Part shown: piece after piece, positions 1 through 6,219 of the stretch | How the letters are laid out: every line of letters starts with the position of its first letter | How positions within the stretch are numbered: the stretch's first letter is position 1 | From: CAJQQY01 sp964352225 | Lineage (GTDB): Bacteria; Bacteroidota; Bacteroidia; Chitinophagales; Saprospiraceae | DNA: 6,695 nucleotides | Reading direction: 5' to 3' | Assembly: GCA_964352225.1 (NCBI GenBank) | Contig: CAYGRM010000368.1 | Location: 1 to 6,695 of the forward strand | Translations under genes and position numbers: made by a program | The notes under the pieces: generated by a model | Database searches by the model: none | What the model was told of the DNA's origin: nothing | The model's input: only the letters and a program-made list of their open reading frames with translations

Positions 1-43
1 TATTTGACTGAAAGGATTATTTTAATTTTTAAAGTTTTGATTA

Positions 44-730
44 TCAGTTTTTTATATAAAAATTTCCACTTTTAAATTCCATCTGATAAATTTCGCCTGA
101 GGATTCAAACTCCACATGGAAATCATTGGATTGCGCTGATAATTCCGTAGGTAACCAACTCCTCCCATTTTTCACCACAATAAAAACTCCATCGTAATCA
201 CCCACCCAACAAAACGAATCATTCAAATGATGTAGGTTGATTAATTGAATTTTAAAATGATTGATAAGTTGCCGAGACACTTCCATAGGGTCGTCCGTAG
301 GCATTCCGATTTCATTTATTTTAATGATTTGGTTGAGGTTGAAATCTTCTTTAGATTCAAAATTTAACGAAGGTCTTTCGATAAATTCTGCGATGTTTCC
401 ATCCTCATCAAAAAAATAAATTGCCCGTCCTACATAATTTTCTTTTGTTCCAAAATGGATAATTTTTTCCCCATCTTTTTTTAGTAAATCAATTCCCTTT
501 TTTTCTAAAAAAATAATCGCTTGTTCTAACTTTTGGTTAGGAATCAGGAAGGCAAAGTGATAAATAAAGTTAGACTTTTTATCTTCCTCAAAAATCAAGT
601 GAGTGCTTCCTGTGCGCATGAAGATTTTATTTTCTTCAAAAAAGTCAACTTCGAATCCAAGCACATTTTTATAAAAATTAAATTGAGCTGAAATGTCTTT
701 GGAGTATAATTTTAGTTTACGTAGTTCCAT
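44..730 (-). CDS. VOC (glyoxalase-fold) family protein, two-lobed, 228 aa
   Basis: The protein belongs to the vicinal oxygen chelate superfamily. Its exact substrate cannot be read from sequence. Residues 3-120 form a good VOC module. It opens with strand LKLYSKD and a helix containing FYKNVLGFEV (19-28), has His58 in YHFAF, and ends in the strand FFDEDGNIAEFIER (106-119) with Glu115. The position usually held by the first metal-ligand His appears to be Lys5, while His58 and Glu115 sit where the later ligands are expected, so metal binding may be incomplete. Residues 135-228 look like a second, degenerate VOC lobe (INEIGMPTDDP onward). It is the last gene of the four-gene minus-strand block, 76 bases after the flavoprotein gene, so cotranscription is likely but not proven. 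The ATG at 728-730 leaves a complete first strand, so I keep it. Glyoxalase, dioxygenase or resistance-protein roles are all possible. The fold assignment is fairly sure and the function is unknown. Confidence 0.85.
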   Translation of the reverse strand: MELRKLKLYSKDISAQFNFYKNVLGFEVDFFEENKIFMRTGSTHLIFEEDKKSNFIYHFAFLIPNQKLEQAIIFLEKKGIDLLKKDGEKIIHFGTKENYVGRAIYFFDEDGNIAEFIERPSLNFESKEDFNLNQIIKINEIGMPTDDPMEVSRQLINHFKIQLINLHHLNDSFCWVGDYDGVFIVVKNGRSWLPTELSAQSNDFHVEFESSGEIYQMEFKSGNFYIKN

Positions 731-749
731 TGTTATAATTATTTTTGAA

Positions 750-830
750 TCCGTAAAACGACTTAAAGAGACATTCTTAATTGAATGATTTTTCTTTCTA
801 TTCGAGCTACTTTCCGAGTCGTTTAACGGA
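750..830. repeat. Imperfect nested inverted repeat at the flavoprotein-VOC gene junction
   Basis: The outer arms are 750-764 and 816-830 and pair at 13 of 15 positions. Inside them AAAGA (765-769) can pair with TCTTT (793-797), and CATTC (772-776) with GAATG (783-787). The right outer arm lies within the last codons of the NimA-like gene, so the structure would form in the transcript around its stop codon. No U-run follows on the minus strand, so it does not look like a classical intrinsic terminator. It could be an mRNA processing or stability element, or chance in AT-rich DNA. Confidence 0.35.
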
Positions 831-1451
831 AGGGGAAACAGGAATGCCCTTTCTCATTTTATCATCATCAATTGGTTTATGGTAAATTCTTTCGATTGGA
901 ACAATCCCAGTCCAAATATCCAATTCATAATCTTCTTTATCGTTATGACAACCTTCGTTTCGAATTTTCGCCGAAGCTTCGTTGATTTCAATTTCCAAAA
1001 CAGTTGTTGCTTTTAATTCCTTTTCACTTGGTTGTCTTACTTCTTCCCAACGACCTTCTAGTACTTGATCAGAAATAACTTTTAAAGCAAATAAATTAGC
1101 TGCTTTTCCCTCCACTTTTTTCGCTTTTCCAAAAACGACAACTGACTCATAATTCATAGAATGATGGAAAGCAGAATTTGACAAAACTAAACCCGTGACT
1201 CGATGCATGCAAAAACACATATCAATACCTTCATCCAAAGTTTTTATCATGCGAGAGCTTGCTGCACCATGAAGATAAATTTTATTTTCATGTCTTCCAT
1301 AGATGGTTGGGATGACTACAGGAATTCCTTGATGAATAAAACCTATGGTACAAGTACTATCATTATCTAATATTTTGTAGATCGTTTCTTGATCATAGAT
1401 ACCTCGTTTTGGTACTCGACGAACTTTAGTTTTGTCATTGGTTGCTTTCAT
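807..1451 (-). CDS. NimA-like / pyridoxamine 5'-phosphate oxidase family flavoprotein, 214 aa
   Basis: This is a split-barrel flavin-binding protein of the PNPOx-like Pyridox_ox_2 group, which includes 5-nitroimidazole reductases (Nim) and many uncharacterised flavoproteins. Visible family marks, in order, are the N-terminal RGIYD and helix leading to ILDND (16-31), the barrel strands GFIHQGIPVVIPTIYG (37-52), YLHGAASSRM (59-68), the motif AFHHSMNYESVVVFG (94-108), and the C-terminal strand-turn AKIRNEGCHNDKEDYELDIW (161-180). FMN is the probable cofactor, inferred from the family. The length is normal for the group and no frameshift is seen. It begins one base after the cupin stop codon, which suggests translational coupling. 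A neighbouring MocR regulator with a PLP-binding fold makes a link to vitamin B6 or amine metabolism attractive, but classical pdxH activity is not implied. The family assignment is strong and the substrate is unknown. Confidence 0.92.
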   Translation of the reverse strand: MKATNDKTKVRRVPKRGIYDQETIYKILDNDSTCTIGFIHQGIPVVIPTIYGRHENKIYLHGAASSRMIKTLDEGIDMCFCMHRVTGLVLSNSAFHHSMNYESVVVFGKAKKVEGKAANLFALKVISDQVLEGRWEEVRQPSEKELKATTVLEIEINEASAKIRNEGCHNDKEDYELDIWTGIVPIERIYHKPIDDDKMRKGIPVSPSVKRLGK

Positions 1452-1452
1452 G

Positions 1453-1791
1453 TTATGGATAGTTTATATCGTCTTCCACGGGTGGCAAAGAGATCAATAA
1501 AAACCGTAAAGACGAATGATGAATATTTTTAATTTGATGTAAGGCTGCCGTCGGAATGTGAATGCTATCGCCAGCATTAAGATTGAATTCTTGTCCCTCT
1601 AGAATACAAAACGCTTGTCCTTCTAATATGTAAATATATTGTTGAGAATTTTTATGAAAATGTAATTTCTCCTGTGAATTAGGTGGAATTAATTCCTCTT
1701 TGATGTTTAAATTTGGATTGGAAAATAATGGCCAAGCCATACAGTTTTTACCCCAAAGATATCCTTGGGTTTGATTTTTAATAATCTTCAT
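1453..1791 (-). CDS. Small single-domain cupin protein, 112 aa
   Basis: The protein is one conserved beta-barrel of the cupin superfamily. Motif 1 is recognisable around residues 40-58 (SQEKLHFHKNSQQYIYILEG), with metal-type ligands His44 and His46 and the usual Gly58. The place of the usual Glu ligand is occupied by Gln50/Gln51. Motif 2 is GDSIHIPTAALHQIKN (74-89), with Pro80, His85 and Asn89. Its substrate is not predictable; small cupins act as dioxygenases, isomerases, quenchers or ligand binders. The start codon overlaps the acetyltransferase stop as ATGA, and the next gene begins one base after its stop, so it is the tightly coupled middle member of the operon. The short C-terminal tail after residue 100 (SLPPVEDDINYP) looks unstructured. 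The fold call is solid and the function open. Confidence 0.9.
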   Translation of the reverse strand: MKIIKNQTQGYLWGKNCMAWPLFSNPNLNIKEELIPPNSQEKLHFHKNSQQYIYILEGQAFCILEGQEFNLNAGDSIHIPTAALHQIKNIHHSSLRFLLISLPPVEDDINYP

Positions 1792-2282
1792 GATGGTAGT
1801 TTAAATCGTTTGAAATCTAGTTGTAAAATCGACATAATAATTAAACTACGAAATTTTTTCCCATATTTTATGCACTCCCTTTTTGTGCCTTCGTCCACAA
1901 AGCCAACTGATTTATAGACGTGATATGCTCTTGGATTATCGGTAAAAACATCCAACCATAGTCGATGTTTTTTTAATTTTTCAAAAACTAATTTTTGTAA
2001 TAACCTTAAAGTCATTTTGCCATAGTTTTTATTTTTTTCATTAATAATTATTCGTTTTAGCTCGACACTTAAATGTGGATTTATTAGACCTCTTAAGATA
2101 ATAAAGCCAATCATAATTCCTTGATTATCAATTACTTTTAAATGTAATTGATCATTACTCTCAATGACTTTTTGATGCTCTTCAGCTGAGTATTGGAAAA
2201 CAAAATCTTTGTTTTCTGGATCATTTTCCCACTTCATTATCGTAGGAAAATCAATAGTATTTGTTGGCTTAAAGTGTAGCAT
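1788..2282 (-). CDS. GNAT family N-acetyltransferase (RimJ/RimL-like), 164 aa
   Basis: This is a predicted acetyl-CoA-dependent N-acetyltransferase. The fold is visible from an N-terminal FKPTNTIDFPTIMKWENDPEN segment, the central strand GIMIGFIILRG (55-65), and ELKRIIINEKNKNYGKM (74-90), which occupies the acetyl-CoA pyrophosphate-binding motif. The C-terminal signature LDVFTDNPRAYHVYKSVGF (110-128) has the Asn, Arg-Ala, Tyr and Gly-Phe pattern common to GNAT proteins. The pyrophosphate loop is slightly degenerate: Met90 stands where Gly or Ala is usual. The acceptor could be a ribosomal protein, polyamine, aminoglycoside or small amine and cannot be assigned. It is the promoter-proximal gene of the minus-strand operon and is divergent from the MocR-type regulator, the usual position of a direct target. 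The ATG at 2280-2282 is preceded by AAAAGGA, but too close to act as a normal ribosome binding site. Confidence 0.9.
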   Translation of the reverse strand: MLHFKPTNTIDFPTIMKWENDPENKDFVFQYSAEEHQKVIESNDQLHLKVIDNQGIMIGFIILRGLINPHLSVELKRIIINEKNKNYGKMTLRLLQKLVFEKLKKHRLWLDVFTDNPRAYHVYKSVGFVDEGTKRECIKYGKKFRSLIIMSILQLDFKRFKLPS

Positions 2283-2376
2283 TCCTTTTCATTATTAATT
2301 ATTTGCTGAACGATTATTCAAGTTAAGGCAATTAAATAAAATCAATATTTAATAAAATAACGTAAAATACTTATCT

Positions 2377-2384
2377 CAAAATTA
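2377..2384 (-). promoter_or_regulatory. Candidate -7 box for the GNAT-cupin-flavoprotein-VOC operon
   Basis: The minus strand reads TAATTTTG here, a full match to the Bacteroidota -7 consensus TAnnTTTG. No matching TTG/TTTG -33 element is seen at the expected distance, and AT-rich DNA gives chance matches, so the call is tentative. It would give a leader of roughly 85-90 bases before the acetyltransferase start. It lies 12 bases from an equally good box facing the other way. Confidence 0.35.
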
Positions 2385-2389
2385 AAAGA

Positions 2390-2438
2390 TTACTGGTAGC
2401 TTTGAATAGTCCAGTTTTGATAAACTAAATAGTCCAGT
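2390..2438. promoter_or_regulatory. Operator-like array, probable binding site of the MocR-type regulator
   Basis: AATAGTCCAGT occurs exactly twice in direct orientation, at 2405-2415 and 2428-2438, a 23-bp period or about two helical turns. A third, inverted partial copy, TTACTGG (2390-2396), is the exact reverse complement of CCAGTAA at 2434-2440. Two direct repeats with an additional inverted site is the arrangement known for operators of MocR-family regulators such as PdxR, and paired direct repeats for GabR. The array lies between the -7 boxes and the regulator start, where bound protein could block both promoters. Autoregulation and control of the divergent operon are inferred. Confidence 0.65.
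2397..2404 (+). promoter_or_regulatory. Candidate -7 box for the MocR-type regulator gene
   Basis: TAGCTTTG is a full match to TAnnTTTG and ends one base before the first 11-bp direct repeat. Transcription would start inside or next to that repeat, about 30 bases ahead of the start codon. No convincing -33 element lies 19-21 bases upstream. The overlap with the operator array raises confidence above that of a lone motif match. Confidence 0.45.
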
Positions 2439-2439
2439 A

Positions 2440-3918
2440 ATGTTGCCTTATAAAAATATGATAAAGGTCGATCCTAACTTGAGAATGCCAATCTATGTCC
2501 AATTAGCCAACGGGATTATCCAAGAGATTTCGTGTGGGAATTTAGTGCCAGGATTAAAATTACCAGGTTCTAGAACTTTAGCCAATCATTTTGAAGTGCA
2601 TCGAAAAACGATCATTGCAACTTACGAAGAATTGGAAGCGCAGGGATGGATCGAAACGATTCCAGCGAAAGGCAGCTTCGTCAGTAAAAAAATTCCAGTA
2701 GTCAAAGCAAGAAATTTTAATAGTCAAAAAAAAGAAATTATATCGCCGCTTCATGAAACTCTTTTTTCTATTGAAAATAAATTTGTAGAAGATGTAAATC
2801 ATTTAGTTCCAAAATTTACCACCTACAAATACCAATTTGATGATGGTGTACCCGATTTGAGATTAGCACCAATTCATTTTTTAGCACGTCAATATAAAAG
2901 TGTTTTAAGTAGTAAATTGGCAGCTAAAAAATTAAACTATTCACATGATTTAAAAGGCAATATTTCCCTTCGACACGAACTTGTGAAGTATCTTTCTGAA
3001 ACTCGAAGTATTAATGTTTCGACTGAAAATATTATGATTGTGCGAGGAAGCATCATGGGTTTTTATTTATTGTTTCAAATAATTTTAGAAAAAGGATCAT
3101 ACGTAATTGTTGGTGAAACTAATTTCAAAGCAGCCAATGAAATAATAAAAAATGCACAAGGAAAAATAATTACAGTTCCTGTTGATGAGGAAGGAATTGA
3201 TGTGGATGCAGTTGCTGACATTTGCAAAAAGAAAAAAATAAGAGCAGTTTATATTATTCCACATCACCATCACCCAACTACAGTTTCTTTGAGTGCTGAG
3301 CGACGCATGAAGTTATTACAATTGGCAGAGCGGTGTAAATTTGCAATAATCGAAGATGATTACGATTATGATTTTCATTATGAAAGTAGCCCAATATTAC
3401 CTTTAGCAAGTTCTGATCGAGTAGGAGTGGTGTCGTATGTTGGTTCGTTTAGTAAGTCGATTGCACCAGCATTTCGAATCGGTTTTGTGGTTGCTCCAGA
3501 GAATTTAATAAATGAAATGGCAAAACTAAGGAGATATGTCGATCGACAAGGAGATGTACTTTTGGAACGAGCAATTGCAATGATGTTGGAAGAGGGCGAA
3601 ATTCGAAGACATATGCGAAAGGCTCTAAAAACTTATCATCAGCGAAGAGATTTTTTCTGTGATTTGTTGCAAAAAGAATTAGGGGATTATGTTGAATTTA
3701 AAATTCCAGATGGCGGACTTGCGGTGTGGACGAAGTTTGATGAAAAAATTGATATGACAAAATTGTCTGAAGTTGCTGCAGCTAAAAATCTATATTTCGC
3801 AGATAGCAAAAGATATGATCCGATTGGAAAAGAATTGAATTCGACGAGGTTAGGCTTTGCATCAATGAATGAAAAGGAAATGAAAGTGGCAATGAAAATT
3901 TTAAAGAGTATAATTTAA
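2440..3918 (+). CDS. MocR/GabR/PdxR-type transcriptional regulator (GntR wHTH + aminotransferase-like domain), 492 aa
   Basis: Residues 15-85 form a GntR-type winged helix: PIYVQLANGIIQEI, then PGLKLPGSRTLANHFEVHRKTIIATYEEL, then a wing ending GWIETIPAKGSFVS. A variable linker (about 86-130) leads to a complete fold-type I aminotransferase-like domain (130-492). The latter shows PHHHHPTT (274-281) at the usual PTG-like loop, IIEDDYDYDFHYE (303-315) carrying the Asp that should contact the PLP pyridine nitrogen, the Schiff-base lysine Lys339 in GSFSKSIAPAFRIGF, and Arg470 in STRLGFA where a substrate carboxylate would bind. All PLP-site residues look intact, so a PLP-bound sensor is expected, acting as a dimer in the cytoplasm. 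I keep ATG 2440 because family members commonly begin MLPYK/MLPFK. Met7 at 2458 is a possible alternative. The direct-repeat array ends one base before this start, implying autoregulation. The effector (amine, amino acid or PLP itself) is unknown. Confidence 0.95.
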   Translation: MLPYKNMIKVDPNLRMPIYVQLANGIIQEISCGNLVPGLKLPGSRTLANHFEVHRKTIIATYEELEAQGWIETIPAKGSFVSKKIPVVKARNFNSQKKEIISPLHETLFSIENKFVEDVNHLVPKFTTYKYQFDDGVPDLRLAPIHFLARQYKSVLSSKLAAKKLNYSHDLKGNISLRHELVKYLSETRSINVSTENIMIVRGSIMGFYLLFQIILEKGSYVIVGETNFKAANEIIKNAQGKIITVPVDEEGIDVDAVADICKKKKIRAVYIIPHHHHPTTVSLSAERRMKLLQLAERCKFAIIEDDYDYDFHYESSPILPLASSDRVGVVSYVGSFSKSIAPAFRIGFVVAPENLINEMAKLRRYVDRQGDVLLERAIAMMLEEGEIRRHMRKALKTYHQRRDFFCDLLQKELGDYVEFKIPDGGLAVWTKFDEKIDMTKLSEVAAAKNLYFADSKRYDPIGKELNSTRLGFASMNEKEMKVAMKILKSII

Positions 3919-3946
3919 TTTTGAATGGCAAAATAAATCTACTTTC

Positions 3947-4999
3947 TTAACCCATCATTTCTAGAATGGTCTTGGCAATCTCTTCAGGCTTTTTACTTTC
4001 CTTAAATTGAAATTGGCGAATCAATAAAGTTCTAAAAGTGGCATATTCTTGATGCGTGGAGGAATCATAAAAATTTTCGATAGGTTTGAGAAACCCGTGA
4101 AATTGAGTTAATCTGTAACAATGCTTTTGCAAATCAAAATCAATGACTAATTTTTGATTATTTATCGGAGTCTGTAATTGAATAAAAAGAGGCGTTTCCA
4201 ATTCTTGCAATTCACCAATATGGTTCATATAGCCCTTGTCGAAAAGCGGATAGAAAAATATTTTATACTCAATGGCGTGCATTTTTAAAACCATTCCCAT
4301 CTTAAGTAACCTATTTTCAATAACTCCGGCAGGTAAGTCACTTTTTTTCATTTTGGAAAAAGGAAGCCATTTATCCTCTCTAGCTCTGTAAAAATCAACT
4401 TCGCCAATTCGTAACTTATAATCAAACTTAGGATAATTAGGAATGACATAACCTGGGTAATAATATTTATAGCCCTGTTTTTTTCCATAATTAATTTCTG
4501 CAAGCATCGTATAGAATCCCAAACTATAACTTGAATAATCAGGATCAAAAAGTCCAATTATACTTGCCATACTTTCTCCTCCTAAGTCAAAAAAACTAAC
4601 TGCAATTAATTTTTTTCCATCATAAACAGCCACTTCATACGTATCATAAATAGTCGTTTCTCCACCATCTTGCAAAGCATCTTTGATTGTTTGAGAAACG
4701 TAACCATCAAAACGTAATTTATGTTTTTGGTATAATTTTTCTTTTTCTCGACTGATAAATGCTTTTCTAAAAACAGTTTCGAATTGTTGATTCTTATTCC
4801 AAATTTTTCGGAGACTTTTTCGAAATTCATATCCTTCTAGCGGTAATCTAATTCGAATCGGTGAGTATAATTTTCCATCAAAATTCAAAATCTTCGTAGT
4901 ATAAATATACTGCCCTGATCTAAACCAACCATTGGCTAGATAAAAATCTAGGAGCTCGCCATGAAGACTTTGCGGATTATGGAATTGTGTAAACATCAT
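3947..4999 (-). CDS. ATE/Bpt-like aminoacyl-tRNA-protein transferase homologue, cysteine-poor, about 350 aa
   Basis: The family (Ate1, Bpt) moves arginine or leucine from aminoacyl-tRNA to protein N-termini, marking them for degradation. Numbered from the ATG at 4997-4999, the N-terminal part shows GWFRSGQYIY (24-33) and SPIRIRLPLEGYEFRKSLRK (46-65) followed by IWNKN. This matches the Bpt pattern of FRRSG, PIRIP and RR-LRKN. The acyltransferase-like part has LFDPDYSSYSLGFYTMLAEI (150-169) and YYYPGYVIPNYPKFDYKLRI (179-198). The latter equals the LGYWIPG-MAYKARF region of Bpt. The Cys residues that bacterial and eukaryotic enzymes carry before and within the PIRIP region are absent: the only Cys is near residue 294. 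About 150 extra residues follow the conserved core. The reading frame extends 20 codons further upstream to 5059, but that part is encoded by the hairpin repeat, so I chose Met at 4999 (or 4996). Transferase function is likely but unproven. Confidence 0.75.
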   Translation of the reverse strand: MMFTQFHNPQSLHGELLDFYLANGWFRSGQYIYTTKILNFDGKLYSPIRIRLPLEGYEFRKSLRKIWNKNQQFETVFRKAFISREKEKLYQKHKLRFDGYVSQTIKDALQDGGETTIYDTYEVAVYDGKKLIAVSFFDLGGESMASIIGLFDPDYSSYSLGFYTMLAEINYGKKQGYKYYYPGYVIPNYPKFDYKLRIGEVDFYRAREDKWLPFSKMKKSDLPAGVIENRLLKMGMVLKMHAIEYKIFFYPLFDKGYMNHIGELQELETPLFIQLQTPINNQKLVIDFDLQKHCYRLTQFHGFLKPIENFYDSSTHQEYATFRTLLIRQFQFKESKKPEEIAKTILEMMG

Positions 5000-5014
5000 A
5001 TACGTTTTACGATG

Positions 5015-5073
5015 GAGGTTGCACGATTGACGTTGCCAGCAAGTGCTGTACAACGTCAATCGTGCAACGTCAA
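5015..5073. repeat. REP-like palindrome: 18-bp perfect inverted repeat with inner hairpin
   Basis: Arms 5018-5035 and 5051-5068 are exact reverse complements (18 of 18). After one mismatch they continue with A5016-T5070 and G5015-C5071. The 15-base loop itself holds CAGC (5037-5040) facing GCTG (5045-5048), so a near-continuous hairpin forms. The nonamer TTGACGTTG occurs three times: 5027-5035 on plus, and 5051-5059 and 5065-5073 on minus. The element is more GC-rich than its surroundings and sits in the 78-base gap between the tandem-VOC and transferase genes. No T-run follows on either strand, so it is not a standard intrinsic terminator. It resembles a repetitive extragenic palindrome or a small non-autonomous mobile element. 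No second copy is in this window. Confidence 0.75.
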
Positions 5074-5077
5074 ACGT

Positions 5078-6133
5078 TTAAAATTTTACTCGATTAAAAG
5101 ACATTGCCTTAATTAACCAATTGGGTAAAGGCTTTGTCGGATTTCTTTTTTTCATATTAATTGTCCAACCGATTTTTTTCACGAGTGGAACTTTTAAGGT
5201 TTCAACAAATTCTATCAACGTGCCATCAGGATCTTCCAAATATCCCCAATTTCCATTCGCATCTCCCATGTCAAATTCATCATCAACCAACACCTGAAAT
5301 GGAAATCCTGCTGCTTTGCAATCTCTCACTACCGCCCCAATATTCCGAACATCAAAACATAAATGGATAAATCCAATGTCTCCCCAATAGCGATTAGCAA
5401 AAATTTTATTCGGCGTACGCGAAATAGATTGTATTAATTCTAATTGGCTAGGCCCAAATAATTTTGAAAAACCACCATTCTTTTCTGCCTTACTCAAAAG
5501 CACTCTACGGAATGTTTCCCCTCCACTTGGTAACGCTGCAAGATCATCGAATGTTCCTGTTTCGTCATAAATGACTTCATCGTAACCCAAAACATCGACA
5601 TATAGTTTTTTGGCTGCGTCAATATCAGAAACCCCAATCGTACATCCAAAAAAACCACCCATGTTCTTTCCCTGCGCAAACCAGCTGTCGTAATTTTTGA
5701 TCTGAATGATGTTATCACAAGGATCTTTGATGAAAAAAGATTGTGTGCCATTTGGAGCAGTCACAATTTCTGAAATTGGTTCAACACCTTTAGCTTTTAA
5801 ATTTGAAAAAGCTTCTTGAACATTTCGAGTTTTAACTTTAATAGAAAAAATACCTGTATCACCTAGTTGAATTGGTGAAGCAGGAGGTTGAGGTTCCCGA
5901 TCCTCAAATTGCCAAATTTCATAACCACTTCCGCCTTGCAAATTAAGGGCAAGAATCGCTCGTTTGTCATGAGGCTCGCCACCCATATATTTTGCCATGT
6001 GGGTGGCGGTGTTGTTGTCATCAAAAACTTTGACATCAGCCCCTAGTTTTGTTGCGTACCATTTGAAAAGTTTTTCGGCATCATTTACTCCAACTCCAAT
6101 TTGTTGAATACCATAGATAATTTTCTCGTTCAT
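5078..6133 (-). CDS. Tandem VOC (glyoxalase/dioxygenase-like) domain protein, 351 aa
   Basis: Two VOC modules are visible. Module 1 (about 8-147) runs from IQQIGVGVNDAEKLFKWYATKLGA to FFIKDPCDNIIQI. Module 2 (about 161-311) runs from FGCTIGVSDIDAAKKLYVDVLGY to YLEDPDGTLIEFVE. Module 2 retains His257 in GFIHLCFDV and Glu308 in LIEFVE, two typical metal-ligand positions; the first ligand position appears to be Gly163 (Cys164 next to it). Module 1 seems to lack all ligands (Gln11 at the first site, Gln144 at the last), so it is probably structural. A basic tail of about 40 residues follows (KKIGWTINMKKRNPTKPLPN). The layout resembles extradiol dioxygenase or hydroxyphenylpyruvate-dioxygenase-like tandem VOC proteins, but no substrate can be named. 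It is the first gene of the right minus-strand pair, with the transferase gene 78 bases downstream past a palindrome, so cotranscription is possible. Confidence 0.88.
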   Translation of the reverse strand: MNEKIIYGIQQIGVGVNDAEKLFKWYATKLGADVKVFDDNNTATHMAKYMGGEPHDKRAILALNLQGGSGYEIWQFEDREPQPPASPIQLGDTGIFSIKVKTRNVQEAFSNLKAKGVEPISEIVTAPNGTQSFFIKDPCDNIIQIKNYDSWFAQGKNMGGFFGCTIGVSDIDAAKKLYVDVLGYDEVIYDETGTFDDLAALPSGGETFRRVLLSKAEKNGGFSKLFGPSQLELIQSISRTPNKIFANRYWGDIGFIHLCFDVRNIGAVVRDCKAAGFPFQVLVDDEFDMGDANGNWGYLEDPDGTLIEFVETLKVPLVKKIGWTINMKKRNPTKPLPNWLIKAMSFNRVKF

Positions 6134-6146
6134 ATTGTTTTTTTAT

Positions 6147-6197
6147 ACCTCATTTCTTGGCTCTTCCCTAGTTGGAAAAAGAACAAGAAGATGAGGT
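6147..6197 (-). promoter_or_regulatory. Possible leader hairpin upstream of the tandem-VOC gene
   Basis: ACCTCAT (6147-6153) pairs with ATGAGGT (6191-6197). After a one-base bulge at 6190, TTCTTG (6154-6159) pairs with CAAGAA (6184-6189), giving a 13-bp stem with a loop of about 24 bases that can itself pair TTCC with GGAA. It ends 13 bases before the start codon in the minus-strand transcript and is followed by an A-rich run, not a U-run. It may affect translation or mRNA stability, or be chance. I recognise no riboswitch class. Confidence 0.35.
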
Positions 6198-6219
6198 GTA
6201 TTTACTGGTTTTTAAAGGC

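Noticed and set aside
1585..1662. Gln in place of the Glu ligand in cupin motif 1 as a sign of a dead protein
   Set aside because: A QQ pair following the HxH is, as I recall, common in this group of small cupins, and the other ligands His44, His46 and His85 are present.
2578..2802. Open frames antisense to or out of frame with the larger genes (for example 2578-2802, 4348-4557, 4606-4830, 5161-5370, 5494-5751)
   Set aside because: All lie inside well-supported genes, have no recognisable domains, and have compositions typical of reading AT-rich coding DNA in the wrong frame.
3259..3282. Four consecutive His residues in the regulator's aminotransferase domain (PHHHHPTT)
   Set aside because: This loop corresponds to the usual H-Q-x-P-T-G region of MocR proteins, and His-rich versions followed by PTTV are, as I recall, normal for Bacteroidota members. 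It is not a metal site or a tag.
3919..3946. Bidirectional terminator between the convergent regulator and transferase genes
   Set aside because: The 28 bases contain no inverted repeat of useful length.
5015..5073. The palindrome as a Rho-independent terminator of the tandem-VOC gene
   Set aside because: The stem is strong but no U-run follows on the minus strand; the sequence after it is mixed (CTCCATCG).
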